Part shown: positions 1-9,800 of the stretch, one piece after another
Layout: every line of letters starts with the position of its first letter
How positions within the stretch are numbered: position 1 is the stretch's first letter
NCBI RefSeq assembly: GCF_024436055.1
Contig: NZ_JANFNH010000002.1
Span: 124,001-188,000, forward strand
Source: Streptantibioticus rubrisoli
Lineage (GTDB): Bacteria > Actinomycetota > Actinomycetes > Streptomycetales > Streptomycetaceae
DNA: 64,000 nucleotides
Direction of reading: 5' to 3'
The notes under the pieces: generated by a model
What the model was told of the DNA's origin: nothing
What the model saw: only the letters and a program-made list of their open reading frames with translations
Databases searched by the model: none
Program-made: the position numbers and the translations under genes

Positions 1-701
1 CCGGTGGAGGACGCGGTGAAACCGGTGGACGACGCCAGCGCGCTCGCCACCGAGCCGTTCGCCGCCGTCAGATCACCACTGGTGTCGGTGGACCCCGTGT
101 TGCCCATGCCCTCGTTGCCCAGCGCCGGGTTGTACTGCGCGTACAGCGACAACGGGCTGCTGGAGAGGTTCTGGAACGTGGTGCGCACCAGGACGACCGA
201 ACGGTCCGGGTCGGCGACATACGTCTTTGTGATCTTGTACTTGCCGTTGGTCGCGGTGTTGGTCTGTTGCCACTCCAATGACGTGGGATCGACGAGCGAG
301 ACCGCGTGGCTGGTGTTCGCCACCTCGTTGTCGGTGAACGACGAGCCGTCCGTGACGTAGTACTGGAGCCCGAAGGTGTCCGGGGTGTCGGGCTGCGGAT
401 AGAACACGTTCTGCAACTCGCCGTCGCCGATGGTGTACCAGATCTTCGACTGGGCGGACAGCGCGTTGGCGAAGCCCTGCACGTGCGGCTCGTTCCAGTA
501 CGCGTTCGCACCGGGTGCGCCGGGCGCCGGTGCGGCGACCGCGCTGCCCGCGGAACCGGCGAGCACGGCGGCGGCCAGCGTGACCGCGGCGGTGAGCAGT
601 GACGTTCTGCGCGGCAGCGGGGCGCTACGCGGCCGGGACGGTGATCTGCCGGGTGGTCTGGTGGGCTGGCGGGGTGGCCGCTTGCTCGACTTGTCGAACA
701 T
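1..701 (-). CDS. Secreted GH15 glucoamylase-type protein, N-terminal part only (cut by window edge)
   Basis: The frame is open from an ATG at 701 to the window edge, so only about 233 N-terminal residues are visible. A basic proline-rich start is followed by a hydrophobic stretch (RRTSLLTAAVTLAAAVLAG) and an AVAA-PAPG junction, which reads as a long Sec-type signal peptide. The mature start (APGANAYWNEPHVQGF) and the later GDGELQNVFYPQPDTPDTFG resemble the N-terminal beta-sandwich domain that precedes the catalytic (alpha/alpha)6 barrel in bacterial GH15 glucoamylases and glucodextranases. The expected role is release of glucose from starch- or dextran-like glucans outside the cell. The catalytic domain lies outside the window, so substrate cannot be judged. 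No strong ribosome site is seen before 701. The divergent neighbour is a secreted peptidase-like protein. Confidence 0.8.
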   Translation of the reverse strand, partial: MFDKSSKRPPRQPTRPPGRSPSRPRSAPLPRRTSLLTAAVTLAAAVLAGSAGSAVAAPAPGAPGANAYWNEPHVQGFANALSAQSKIWYTIGDGELQNVFYPQPDTPDTFGLQYYVTDGSSFTDNEVANTSHAVSLVDPTSLEWQQTNTATNGKYKITKTYVADPDRSVVLVRTTFQNLSSSPLSLYAQYNPALGNEGMGNTGSTDTSGDLTAANGSVASALASSTGFTASST

Positions 702-970
702 ATCGCTGCACTTATGCCTTTCGGTCGCCAGGGGTGGGGGACCTCGCACGACGTCAAACGTGATCGAGGCGCCGCAGGGCGCGCCACCGCCCCAAGGGTG
801 CTGGAACGGGCGCTGTGTGAGCCTCCTTCGACGACGCGTACCTGTCAAGATTTCAAACAGTGGTCGTCTGGGCGCGGTTGCGGTGTTCAAGCGGTGAAGA
901 CGGCGTCGGTCGTCACCGAAGTGGCGGCCTCCCGGGTGCGGGGCGGCAGGGTGCCACTTAGTGTGACGGC

Positions 971-2644
971 ATGGGTCCCGTCCGGTCACGATCACCGCTG
1001 TCCGGCATGCTGGCACGGCGCGGACCGGGCGGCGTCTGGATCATCGTGCTGGCCGTGCTCGCCGTGGTGGCGCTGGTGCTCGCCGCGCTCGCGTACGCGG
1101 CCACCCTGCCGTACGCGCCGTACGACCCGCCCTCCGACTCCCGCGACCCCCGGCCCGACCTGCGCCGCTACTACCAGCAGACACTCAGCTGGACGCACTG
1201 CGGCCGACACGGGGTGAGCGGCGGCGTGCGAACGCCTGCCGCCGTCTCCGCCATGCGGTGCGCCCGGCTGAAGGTGCCGCTGGACTACTCCGCCCCGGCC
1301 AAGGGCACCCTCACGCTCGCGGTGAGCCGCTTCGGGGCCAGCGGCGGACGGCACCGGCTGGGCTCGCTGGTGTTCGGCTTCGGCGGCCCCGGCGGATCGG
1401 GTGTGGACCAACTCGCCGCTCACATCGGCGGTTTGGCCCGGCTGCGGCAGTCGTACGACCTCATCGGCCTGGACCCGCGCGGCTGGGGCCGCAGCCACCC
1501 GCTCACCTGCACTGACCCGCGAGGCGCGGCCCCCGTCGCGGCATCGGCCGACACGGCCGCGCCGGGCGACGCCGACCCGGTGGACGACGCGGCGGTGCAA
1601 CTGCGCACCGAAGCACAGCAGTACGCGGATCACGCCCGCGACTGCGCGCGGCTGTCCGGTCCGATGCTGCCCTACGTCGGAACCACCAACATCGCCCGCG
1701 ACCTGGACGTGCTGCGGCAGGCCCTGGGCGACCGCAAGCTCAACTACTTCGGAACGTCCTACGGTTCGCAACTCGGCGCCGTCTACGCCCACCAGTTCCC
1801 GCACCACACCGGCCGCTTCGTGCTCGACGGCATCGTCGACCCCACCTCGGACACCAAGCGGACGGCGCTCGCCAGGGCCAACGAGGACGAACGCGGCATC
1901 CGTGACTTCCTCACCGACTGCCTGCGGCGACACGGTGCCGAGTGCCCCTTCCACGGCACGGTGGACACCGCCGAGGCCCGGCTGCGCCGCGCTTACGACG
2001 CGCTGGACGGCCATCCGCTGGCGGTACGTGGCGCCGTACTCGACCAGCAGACCTTCAGTCACGCCCTCGCGGACTCCGTCTTCGACCAGGGTGAATGGCA
2101 TGCGCTGCGGTCCGCGCTGCGCGCCCTCGTGATCCGCCGTGACGCCCTGCCGCTCGCCCGGCTCGGCGGCGCGACCGGGCCGGGCGGCGCCGGTGTGACC
2201 CGGCGGGTCGCGGCCGGTGACCCTCCGGCCGACAACGCGTACGCGGCGAGCCTGGCCGTACGGTGCCGGGACTCCGCCGACCGCTACACCCCGCAGGAGG
2301 CGCAGGCGGTACTGCCCAGCCTGGTGCGGGCCGCGCCGATCCTCGGCCCGTTGGGCGTGCACGAACTGCTGGCGTGCACCGGATGGGTCGGCGGCGGGGA
2401 CGACTCCTGGCGTGACGTACGGGCCGGGGGCGCGCCGCACATCCTGATGGTGGCGACGGCCACCGACCCGGTCACCCCGCACGGCGGTGCGCGACGGATG
2501 GCGGAGGCGACCGGTGTCGGCGTGGTGCTCACCTACCGGGGGCAGGGCCATGGCGCCTACCGGCTCAGTGAATGCGTTCGGCAGCGGGTGGACCGGTTCC
2601 TGCGCACCGGTCTGATGCCCGCGGACGGTAGTACCTGCGACTGA
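971..2644 (+). CDS. Secreted or anchored alpha/beta hydrolase, tripeptidyl aminopeptidase (S33) type
   Basis: The product is 557 aa. Residues 22-45 form one hydrophobic segment, so it is either a signal anchor or an uncleaved export signal. The alpha/beta-hydrolase core contains GGPGGSG (oxyanion region) and the nucleophile elbow GTSYG at 261-265, with Ser263 as nucleophile. The late TDPVTP (Asp, about residue 500) and GQGHG (His, about 526) complete a plausible triad. The tail SECVRQRVDRFLRTG is typical of the TAP-like C-terminal domain of Streptomyces tripeptidyl aminopeptidases, which remove N-terminal tripeptides from extracellular proteins. Length fits the family (about 500-550 aa). No clear ribosome site precedes the ATG at 971; Met13 at 1007 is an alternative start. 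The stop lies one base from the convergent small secreted gene. Confidence 0.85.
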   Translation: MGPVRSRSPLSGMLARRGPGGVWIIVLAVLAVVALVLAALAYAATLPYAPYDPPSDSRDPRPDLRRYYQQTLSWTHCGRHGVSGGVRTPAAVSAMRCARLKVPLDYSAPAKGTLTLAVSRFGASGGRHRLGSLVFGFGGPGGSGVDQLAAHIGGLARLRQSYDLIGLDPRGWGRSHPLTCTDPRGAAPVAASADTAAPGDADPVDDAAVQLRTEAQQYADHARDCARLSGPMLPYVGTTNIARDLDVLRQALGDRKLNYFGTSYGSQLGAVYAHQFPHHTGRFVLDGIVDPTSDTKRTALARANEDERGIRDFLTDCLRRHGAECPFHGTVDTAEARLRRAYDALDGHPLAVRGAVLDQQTFSHALADSVFDQGEWHALRSALRALVIRRDALPLARLGGATGPGGAGVTRRVAAGDPPADNAYAASLAVRCRDSADRYTPQEAQAVLPSLVRAAPILGPLGVHELLACTGWVGGGDDSWRDVRAGGAPHILMVATATDPVTPHGGARRMAEATGVGVVLTYRGQGHGAYRLSECVRQRVDRFLRTGLMPADGSTCD

Positions 2645-2645
2645 C

Positions 2646-3058
2646 TCAGCGCACCATGACGCGGTACACATCGGAAGCCGCGCTCGGTTGGAGGCGCTTG
2701 TGCCAGTCCTCGAAGAGCACGCCGCGGAACTCGTAGATCCCGCGACGCGCCGCCTTCACGTCCATGGTGACGCTGCCGCCCGAGACATCACCGCCCCTGG
2801 CGCACCTGAGGTTGTGCCATGCCTGGTGTCCGGTGCGCTCCTGGACGCAGAACCGCTTGAAGAAGTAGTCGTCGTTGTCCCCGCTGCCCTTCAGATGGAT
2901 CCGGGCGTGCACCGTCCATGTGGGTGGACGGTGCGCGGCCCCGCCGAGAACTCGATGTCGGACTTGGCGGAGGCCGTCGCGGCCGCCAGGCCCAGCGCCG
3001 AGGCGCCTGCCAGGGCGACGACGACGCTGCGCGTCGCCAGCCGGTTGAGTCGGCTCAT
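2646..3058 (-). pseudogene. Small secreted protein of unknown function, interrupted by a frameshift
   Basis: An ATG at 3058 opens a clear signal peptide (MSRLNRLATRSVVVALAGAS, then LGLAAATASA) followed by KSDIEFSAGPRTVH, but this frame stops soon afterwards. The remaining 88 codons continue in another frame from about 2912 (VHARIHLKGSGDNDDYFF) to the stop at 2646. The two parts read naturally as one secreted protein of about 130 aa with two cysteines (RFCVQE and NLRCAR) that could form a disulfide. The break falls at 2911-2930, inside a perfect 8-bp inverted repeat (ACCGTCCA/TGGACGGT). I do not recognise the family. The gene is either a recent pseudogene or an assembly indel. Confidence 0.6.
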
Positions 3059-3139
3059 GGTGTGCGTTCCCCCTTGCTCAGAAGGTCGGTCGTACCGGTG
3101 GTACGACTGAAAGATGGCGGAACGCCAACTTCCGTTGCC

Positions 3140-4303
3140 TCACCACGGCGTGAGGGTGAGGGTGAGTCCCGTGGGCGCCGTGTCCTGGATATAGCTGGCG
3201 AACCCGGCGACATCATCGAAGGCGAAGCCGTACGCCTTGCCGTCCACCGTGGCCGAGTGCACCGCCTTCGCGTAGTGGTTGGTGGTGTCGGCGGTGTAGA
3301 ACGCCCTGGCGTCCGTGACCGGCTGGTTGTGCTGGGCGGCGAGCACCGAACGGTTGAACCCGGCGCCCAGGACCGCCGCGACCGGCCCCGTCGTACCGTC
3401 GTTGGGAGCGGCCAGCGCACCGTCGCAGAACAGTACGTCACGGGTGGACGGGCGGGAGAAGGAGACCGGACGCGGGCCGTTGAACGTGAGCGCGTCACCG
3501 CTGACCCGGCCGGTGAACGTACCGGAGTTGACGGTGACCGTCAGATCCGTGCCGCGGTAGGTGTCCCAGACCTGGTTGACGTACGCGTCGTAGTACGAGG
3601 GGGAGAACAGCCCCGCGTCCAGTCCGTGCCCCGGGGCGATGACGCGCAGCTTGTTACCGACGACCAGCTTGTCGAAGCCGGGCGCGGCGGCCACCGCCGA
3701 GAAGACGGCGTCACGCCCGCCGGGCCGGATCGTTCCGGTGCTCTGGTCGGCCGCACCGGTCAGCCGCAGGGAGAGCGGCACGCTGAACTGGTCGACGGCC
3801 GTGGTGTTGCAGTACATCCCGCCGCTGTTGAACGTGAACTCCGAAAAGTCGTGCAGGACCCGGTAGTTGGGGTCGGACGACACCCAGCCCGCCGGGTACT
3901 GGAGCGCGGGACGCCCCGCGCCGTCGGCGACCGCCTTGAACCTCAACTTGTCGCCCAGGGCGACGTAGATCCGGCCGGACATCCTCGGCAGCGTGAGCCG
4001 GGTGTCCCCGGAGGCGGCCAGCGGGATGGCGTAGTCGGTGTACCCGTCGGACCCGTTGTCGCCCAGCGACACGGGGGTCAGCGTGCCGTCCGGCTTGACG
4101 TAGCACTGCTTGCCGGTGGCCAGGTCGGTGCCCACGATGTAGAGCCGCACCGAAGTGTTGGCGTAGTTCCCGGAGTTGTTCACCACGGTGAGCGGCAGGC
4201 CGCTGCCCGCCGCCGACCCGGCGAACGCACGAGAAGTGAAGATTCCGGCGGCGGGTATGGTCGCTCCCGCCAGCCCGAGAAGAAACGATCGTCGCTTGAC
4301 CAT
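3140..4303 (-). CDS. Tat-exported GH64 beta-1,3-glucanase (laminaripentaose-producing type)
   Basis: The product is 387 aa. It begins MVKRRSFLLGLAGA, a good twin-arginine signal, with likely cleavage after SRAFA. The mature protein opens LPLTVVNNSGNYANTSVRLY, typical of GH64 enzymes, which degrade long beta-1,3-glucans such as laminarin or fungal wall glucan to laminaripentaose by inversion. Glu155 (DFSEF) and Asp171 (AVDQF) fall almost exactly where the catalytic pair sits in the Streptomyces matensis enzyme (Glu154/Asp170, from family knowledge). There is no carbohydrate-binding module; this is the short catalytic form. The start at 4303 has an AGGGAA ribosome site just upstream. It is probably monocistronic and suits a saprophyte that attacks fungal cell walls. 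Confidence 0.9.
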   Translation of the reverse strand: MVKRRSFLLGLAGATIPAAGIFTSRAFAGSAAGSGLPLTVVNNSGNYANTSVRLYIVGTDLATGKQCYVKPDGTLTPVSLGDNGSDGYTDYAIPLAASGDTRLTLPRMSGRIYVALGDKLRFKAVADGAGRPALQYPAGWVSSDPNYRVLHDFSEFTFNSGGMYCNTTAVDQFSVPLSLRLTGAADQSTGTIRPGGRDAVFSAVAAAPGFDKLVVGNKLRVIAPGHGLDAGLFSPSYYDAYVNQVWDTYRGTDLTVTVNSGTFTGRVSGDALTFNGPRPVSFSRPSTRDVLFCDGALAAPNDGTTGPVAAVLGAGFNRSVLAAQHNQPVTDARAFYTADTTNHYAKAVHSATVDGKAYGFAFDDVAGFASYIQDTAPTGLTLTLTPW

Positions 4304-4447
4304 GGCTCATTCCCTGAGGTGTGGGGGGTGTGACGGCCACTCATGTGGGGTGAGTGGAAGCCACGTTCAGGTTCTGACCCGAAGCCAAGCAGAAATGGTG
4401 TAGTCCTTTCAAGAGGTGTGCGCGGCGGGGCTCTTCCTCAGCCCGCG

Positions 4448-5032
4448 CTAGTCTTCGCTCCGTGGCATCAGGTCCTGGGCGACCTGGCGGGCGACAGCGA
4501 GGATGTCCGGGTCGGGGATGGCGAGGTCCTGGGCGGCGAAGCCCGCCATGTTGACGCTGAACAGGGCCATTCGGGCGCGCAGTTGGTCGGCCGGTGTGGC
4601 GTCCGGGCCGAGGAGGAGCTCGACCAGTTCGGCGATTCGGCCCTTCACGCCGCCGCGGTCGGGGGCCAGGTCGCGGATGACGTGCTGGTTGGTGGTGGCG
4701 AACCGGGCGATCTGCAGGCCGCGTCGGCCCGTCATGCCCACCCAGCGGGTCAGCAGTTCCTCCCGCAGCGCCGCGCCGCGAGGCTGGGTGCGGCCCCAGG
4801 CCAGTAGCTCCTCGAACTCCTCCATGTACTCATCGAACAGCGAACGGATGATGTCTTCCTTGCCCGCGAAGTGGTAGTACAGCGCGGCCTTGGAGATGTC
4901 CAGGCGCTCGGCGATCTCCCGCATCGAGGTCGCCTCGTAACCGTTGTCGGTGAACAGTTCGAGCGCGATCTCCTGGATCTCCGCCTTGGTGTCGCTGCCC
5001 TTGCGCCGCCGCTCTGTCATCTCGTGCCTCAT
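4448..5032 (-). CDS. TetR-family repressor of the adjacent multidrug exporter
   Basis: The product is 194 aa. The N-terminal helix-turn-helix is obvious (SMREIAERLDISKAALYYHF, about residues 36-55) and is followed by KEDIIRSLFDEYMEE, a standard TetR fold. The C-terminal ligand-binding half is family-variable. The gene is divergent from the DHA2 exporter, with two near-palindromic 20-bp sites between them, so the likely job is to repress both genes until a toxic ligand binds. ATG 5032 is used here; the in-frame ATG at 5020 has a better placed GAGG and could be the true start, which would remove four residues. Confidence 0.9.
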   Translation of the reverse strand: MRHEMTERRRKGSDTKAEIQEIALELFTDNGYEATSMREIAERLDISKAALYYHFAGKEDIIRSLFDEYMEEFEELLAWGRTQPRGAALREELLTRWVGMTGRRGLQIARFATTNQHVIRDLAPDRGGVKGRIAELVELLLGPDATPADQLRARMALFSVNMAGFAAQDLAIPDPDILAVARQVAQDLMPRSED

Positions 5033-5074
5033 TTCTCGTCCGTCGCCCTCGATCTTCCCTCATCGTCGGCCGCA

Positions 5075-5136
5075 CTTGCCGACCGGTCGGTAAGTAAGTT
5101 AGTGTCTCGCTTGCCGCTTACTGACCGGACGGTAAG
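5075..5136. promoter_or_regulatory. Two TetR operators between the repressor and exporter genes
   Basis: CTTGCCGACCGGTCGGTAAG (5075-5094) and CTTACTGACCGGACGGTAAG (5117-5136) are near-perfect palindromes sharing the consensus CTTrCyGaCCGGwCGGTAAG. Their centres are 42 bp apart, four helical turns, so two dimers would bind the same DNA face. A possible exporter promoter (TTGCCG at 5076-5081 and TAGTGT at 5100-5105, 18-bp spacer) would have its -35 element inside the first site and its start just before the second. Operator function is inferred from position and symmetry. Confidence 0.75.
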
Positions 5137-5175
5137 TGACGGCTTCGGATCCCATCGAACCCCTGGACGGACTTC

Positions 5176-6762
5176 ATGGCTAAGGACACCGTGGCGGGCG
5201 TGCCCGGCGCAGCGCCCGAACACGTTCGGTTCAGCGGCCGTCAGATCCTCGTCGCCATGAGCGGCCTGGTCATCGCGATGCTGCTGGCCCAGCTCGACAA
5301 CATGATCGTGGCCCCGGCGCTGCCGACGATCGTCGGCGATCTCGGCGGTCTCAACCACCTGGCCTGGGTCACCACCGGCTACATCCTGGCCTCGACGGTG
5401 GCCACCCCGCTGTGGGGCAAGCTGGGCGACCTGTACGGGCGCAGGTCCAGCTTCATGTCCTCGATCGTGATCTTCCTGATCGGCTCCGCGCTGTCCGGTA
5501 TGTCGCGGAACATGGCCGAGCTGATCGGTTTCCGCGCCCTACAGGGGCTGGGCGCCGGTGGTCTGATGGTCGGCGTGATGGCGATCATGGCCGACCTGGT
5601 GCCGCCGCGTGAGCGCGGCAAGTACACCGGCGTGATCATGGCTGTGATGCCGGTGGCGATGATCGGCGGCCCGCTGGTGGGCGGCTTCATCACCGACCAC
5701 CTGACCTGGCGCTGGGCGTTCTACGTCAACCTGCCGCTGGGCGTGATCGCGCTGGTGGTGTGCTGGTTCACCCTGCGGCGGCTGCCCACCGGCAGCGGGG
5801 CGGCGCGCGTCGACTGGAGCGGCGCCGCGCTGCTGACCCTCTGGATCACCGCCCTTGTGCTGATCACCAGTTGGGGCGGCAGCCAGTACGCGTGGGGCTC
5901 CTGGCAGATCGCCGCGCTCGGCGTCGTCACGGCGGTGGCCTTCGCGGCGTTCGTCGCCGTGGAACGGCGGGCGGCGGACCCGATCATGCCGTTGAACGTG
6001 TTCAAGGACACCAACTTCTCGCTGGCCGGTGCGCTCAGCTTCATCTCCGGCTTCGCGCTGTTCGGCGGGGTGACGTTCCTGCCGCAGTTCCAGCAGTTCG
6101 TGCAGGGCGCCTCGGCCACCAACAGCGGTCTGCTGCTGATGCCCATGATGATCGCCGTCATGGCCGTCTCCCTGGTGGGCGGCGCCCTGATCACCAGGAC
6201 CGGCCGCTACCGCGCCCTGCCGATCATCGGCAGCGCCCTGGTCGTCGTCGGCCTCGGGCTGTTCGCCACCATGGGCGCGCACACCTCCAGCACCACCACC
6301 TCCCTCTACATGGTGGTGCTCGGCGCGGGCATGGGCGGACTGCTCCAGACCACCTCGCTCATCGCCCAGAACAGCGTGCCGCCGCGCGACATGGGCGCCG
6401 CCACCGGCGCGTCGACCTTCCTGCGCAACATGGGCGGTTCCCTCGGCGTCTCCCTGCTCGGCGCCGTCTACACCACCCGCCTCAGCGACTACCTGGCCGC
6501 CCACGGCGCCACCCCCGGCCACCACACCGGCTCCGCGGCCCAGATGACCCCCGCAGCACTGCGCGCCCTGCCGGAGGCGGCCCGCCAGTTGTTCCAGGGC
6601 GCGGTGGTCAACGGCATCGGCGCGATCTTCACCTGGGGCGCGGCGATCGCCGCCGTGGGCTTCGTCCTCGCCTGGTTCATCCGCCATGTCCCGCTGCGCG
6701 GGGCGGCACCCCGGCCGGTCGAGTCCGCGGCGGCGGACGAGCGGGCGCCGCTGACCGTCTGA
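5176..6762 (+). CDS. MFS drug:proton antiporter, DHA2 (14-TM) family
   Basis: The product is 528 aa with about 14 hydrophobic segments, the size of EmrB/QacA-type exporters. GKLGDLYGRRSSF after the second helix is motif A of the superfamily. AVMPVAMIGGPLVGGF matches the antiporter motif C region, and LDNMIVAPALPTIVGDL is the motif D1 region typical of DHA2 proteins. The expected role is proton-driven efflux of lipophilic drugs or an endogenous secondary metabolite across the cytoplasmic membrane. The first helix is preceded by about 30 cytoplasmic residues. The gene is divergent from, and probably repressed by, the TetR gene at 4448-5032. A 12-bp-stem hairpin follows the stop. Confidence 0.92.
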   Translation: MAKDTVAGVPGAAPEHVRFSGRQILVAMSGLVIAMLLAQLDNMIVAPALPTIVGDLGGLNHLAWVTTGYILASTVATPLWGKLGDLYGRRSSFMSSIVIFLIGSALSGMSRNMAELIGFRALQGLGAGGLMVGVMAIMADLVPPRERGKYTGVIMAVMPVAMIGGPLVGGFITDHLTWRWAFYVNLPLGVIALVVCWFTLRRLPTGSGAARVDWSGAALLTLWITALVLITSWGGSQYAWGSWQIAALGVVTAVAFAAFVAVERRAADPIMPLNVFKDTNFSLAGALSFISGFALFGGVTFLPQFQQFVQGASATNSGLLLMPMMIAVMAVSLVGGALITRTGRYRALPIIGSALVVVGLGLFATMGAHTSSTTTSLYMVVLGAGMGGLLQTTSLIAQNSVPPRDMGAATGASTFLRNMGGSLGVSLLGAVYTTRLSDYLAAHGATPGHHTGSAAQMTPAALRALPEAARQLFQGAVVNGIGAIFTWGAAIAAVGFVLAWFIRHVPLRGAAPRPVESAAADERAPLTV

Positions 6763-6772
6763 CCCGCACGTT

Positions 6773-6800
6773 CGGCCCCACCGCGGCAGCGGTAGGGCCG
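6773..6800. terminator. Bidirectional hairpin terminator between converging exporter and P450 genes
   Basis: CGGCCCcACCGC (6773-6784) and GCGGTaGGGCCG (6789-6800) pair as a 12-bp stem with one mismatch around a GGCA tetraloop. It lies in the 46-bp gap between the converging stops at 6762 and 6809, so it can serve both transcripts. There is no strong T-tract, as is common in Streptomyces. Confidence 0.7.
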
Positions 6801-6808
6801 TCGTGCTG

Positions 6809-9800
6809 TCAGCGGCTGGCGTAGACGTCCTCCACATAGCGGCCGTGGTCCACCAACTCCCGCCACCAGCGCTCCGCCTCCGCCGCGTCCGCGCCCGTGT
6901 GGTGCGCGTACAGGCGCTGGAACGCGGCGCGCACACCGGGGGCCATCCGGGCGCCGTCGCCGCAGACGTACACCTTGGCGCCGGAGTCGAGCAGTCGCCA
7001 CACCTCGTCGGACTCGGCGGCGATGCGGTCCTGCACGAACCGGCAGTCGTTCACAGGGGCCTTGAAGAACGTCGGCCGCATCGACACCGCGCCCGAAGCC
7101 TGCGCGCCCTCCAGTTCCGCGCGGTGCAGGTAGTCGACGTCCGGGTGGTCACAGCCGAAGTAGCACAACGCCGGTGCCAGCGCGGCCCCTTGGCGGACCA
7201 GGGCGAGCCGGTCGGCTATCGCGCCGCGGAACGGCGCCAGACCGGTACCGGCGCTGACCATGATGACCGGAGTCTCCGCGCCGGGCTCGACGCGGAAGGA
7301 GTCACGGCACGGCTGGACCCGCGCGTACACCGTGTCCCCGGGCCGCACCCGGTGCAGATACGCCGAGCCCACGCCCTGGAAGGTGCCGCGTCCGGACCTG
7401 GCCGGAGCGCTGAGCAGGGAGACCATCAGGTCCACATGGCGCGCGTCGGCGGCGGGCGAGGAGGACACCGAGTAGTGGCGCGGACGCATCGCGGGCAGCA
7501 GCTCCAGCAGCACGGGCCAGCTCAGGCGGCCGTGCAGGGCTGGGTGGTCCTCGATCACGTCGAGCAGCCCGGCGTCCGTCCCCTCGGCGGCCAGCCGCCG
7601 CAGCGCGGCCTGCTCGGGCGGGCACGGGTTGAGGTCGGCCAGCAGGGCGAGCTGCCGGGCGGTGGGGGAGTCCTGCAACTCCACGTAACGGCTGAGGAGT
7701 TCGAAGGCCGAAACCGGCCGGTCGAGGGGGAGCGTGCCGCGGTTGGGCCGGTGCGCGCGGATGTTCAGCAGCGTGGCCGGGGCGGCGCCGAACAGTCGCA
7801 GCGCCCGCTCGACCAGTTCCGGGTCGTTGACCGGCAGCACGGTCAGGTGATCGGCGGTCCGGTAGCCAACGCCCTCGGGCAGCGCGAGGCGCACGAAGCG
7901 CTTCGAGCGGCCCAGCGGGTGCCGCAGATCCGCGAGGTCGCCGGTCTCCACCACGGTCATCGGGACCATCCCGTGCCGCTCGGCGAGCGCGTCCAACGGC
8001 GCGCCGACCACCTCCGTCACCTGGTACGTGTGGCCGGGGTCCGAAGACGTGTCCGGGGCCGCGTCCGGGTCGCCGTACCGTTCCAGCAGTGTGCGGCGCA
8101 GCGCCGAGGTGAAACGTTCCACGGAGCCCGCCAGATCCCCGGACGCGTCGGCCTCGGCGCGCGGCAGCAGCCTGGTGCCGCCGAGCTCCGCGAGCCGGGC
8201 GTCGATCAGGGTGGGCACCCGCTGGTACGTGGCCGCCCAGTTGCGGTCGCCGACCCCCAGGACCGCGAAGCGCACGCCCTCGGCGGCGCCCTGTTCGGCG
8301 TTGGCCAACCATCCGACGAACGCGTCCGCGTCGTCGGTGGGCTGGCCGTTGTAGGAGGCGGCGACGATGACCAGCGCAGCGTCGGTGGGCAGCGCCGCGG
8401 TGCGGTCGTTCAGCGCTGCCACGGTCACCTGGCACCCCAGGTCACCCGCGGCGTCGGTCAGTTGGGCGGCGTACTCGCGGCAGGTGCCGAAGTTGGAACC
8501 GTGCAGCACGGTGAGGGAGGTGCCGGGCCTGACCCGGGACGGCAGCCCGGCGTCGGCGGGGGTCGCCGCGGCGGGCTGGCCCACCGCGGGAGAGGCGGCG
8601 CGTGTGGTGCGCGGCGCCAGGGCGAGGGTGAAGCCCTCGGGCTTGAGGGTGAGGGTCTCCTTGACGCGCAGTTGGTAGCCGGTGTGGTCCAGGAACCGGT
8701 AGCGGTGGATCAGCAGCCCCAGCAGCATGGTGGCCTCGTGCAGCGCGAACTGCCGCCCGATGCAGGCGCGTTCGCCAGTGCCGAACGGCTTGAACGCGTT
8801 CGGTGAACGGGCCGCCTCGGTCTGCGGCGCGAAGCGCTCGGGGTCGAACTCCTCGACGTTGTCGCCCCACACCGGGTCGCGGTGCAGCATCGGCGTGAGC
8901 ACCACCACGCACTGCCCCGCCTTGAGCGGGTACCGCCCGCCGATCACGGTGTCCTCAACGGCTTCGCGCAGGAACGCGGCGGCCGTGGGCCACAGCCGCA
9001 ACGTCTCGTTGAGCACCTGGCGCACATAGCGCAGCTTGCCGATGTCCTCGAAGGACGGCTCCGGGTCGGCCGCGTCCCCCCACAGCGCGTCCACCTCGGC
9101 CTGGGCCAGCCGCAGCACCTGCGGGTTCTTCATCAGGTAGTACAGGGCGAAGGACAGGGTGCCGGAGGTGGTCTCGTGCCCGGCGATCAGGAACGTGATC
9201 ACCTGGTTCCGGATGTTCGCCTCGTCCAGCAGCTCTCCGCTGACCGGATGCGGCGATCCCAGCATCAGCCCGAGCAGGTCGTCCGTGGAGGTGTCACCGT
9301 TGGCCTTCCGCTTGCCGATCACCTCGTCGACCACCTCGGCCAGGAAGGCGGCATCGGCCTGGAACGCCTCGTCCTGCTCCGTGTAGTCGACGCCCGGCAC
9401 CCGCGCCAGGCGCTCCTGGCTGTGGGCGAGCGCGCGCACCAGGGCCTGGACGAACGGGTGCGGGTCGCTGCGGCGGAAGGACTCGAAGTCGTAGCCGAAC
9501 CCCGACAGGCCGATGGTGTCCAGTGTCATCCGGGTCATGTCGTCCGCAACGTCCACCGGCAGGCCCTTCGCCAGGCGCTCGTCCCAGGAGGCGATCAGCC
9601 GCCGCGCCACCTTGAGCATCGTGGGGTGGTAGGTGCGCATGGAGCCGAGCGCGAACGCGGGCAGGAGGATGTCGTGCGCCTTGGCCCAGTTGGGCTCGTC
9701 GTGGTAGGCGGTGAACAGGCCATCGGCGGTGATCCCGCGGACGTTCTCCAACGCGGCCCCGATGCCCTTGCGGAACCGGGACTCGTCCGAGACCTCATCG

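Noticed and set aside
992-2671. 559-codon open frame on the minus strand
   Set aside because: Exact antisense of the tripeptidyl-aminopeptidase-like gene; composition rich in Arg, Gly and His with no recognisable domain. It is an effect of high GC in third positions.
2905-2935. Programmed ribosomal frameshift in the small secreted gene
   Set aside because: No slippery heptamer precedes the switch, and similar indels in unrelated genes favour error or mutation.
5539-6936. 465-codon open frame on the minus strand
   Set aside because: Antisense to the MFS exporter and extends past its terminator; low-complexity His/Gly/Arg sequence.
6803-8806. 667-codon open frame on the plus strand
   Set aside because: Antisense to the reductase part of the P450 fusion, which has unmistakable family motifs; no protein-like features.
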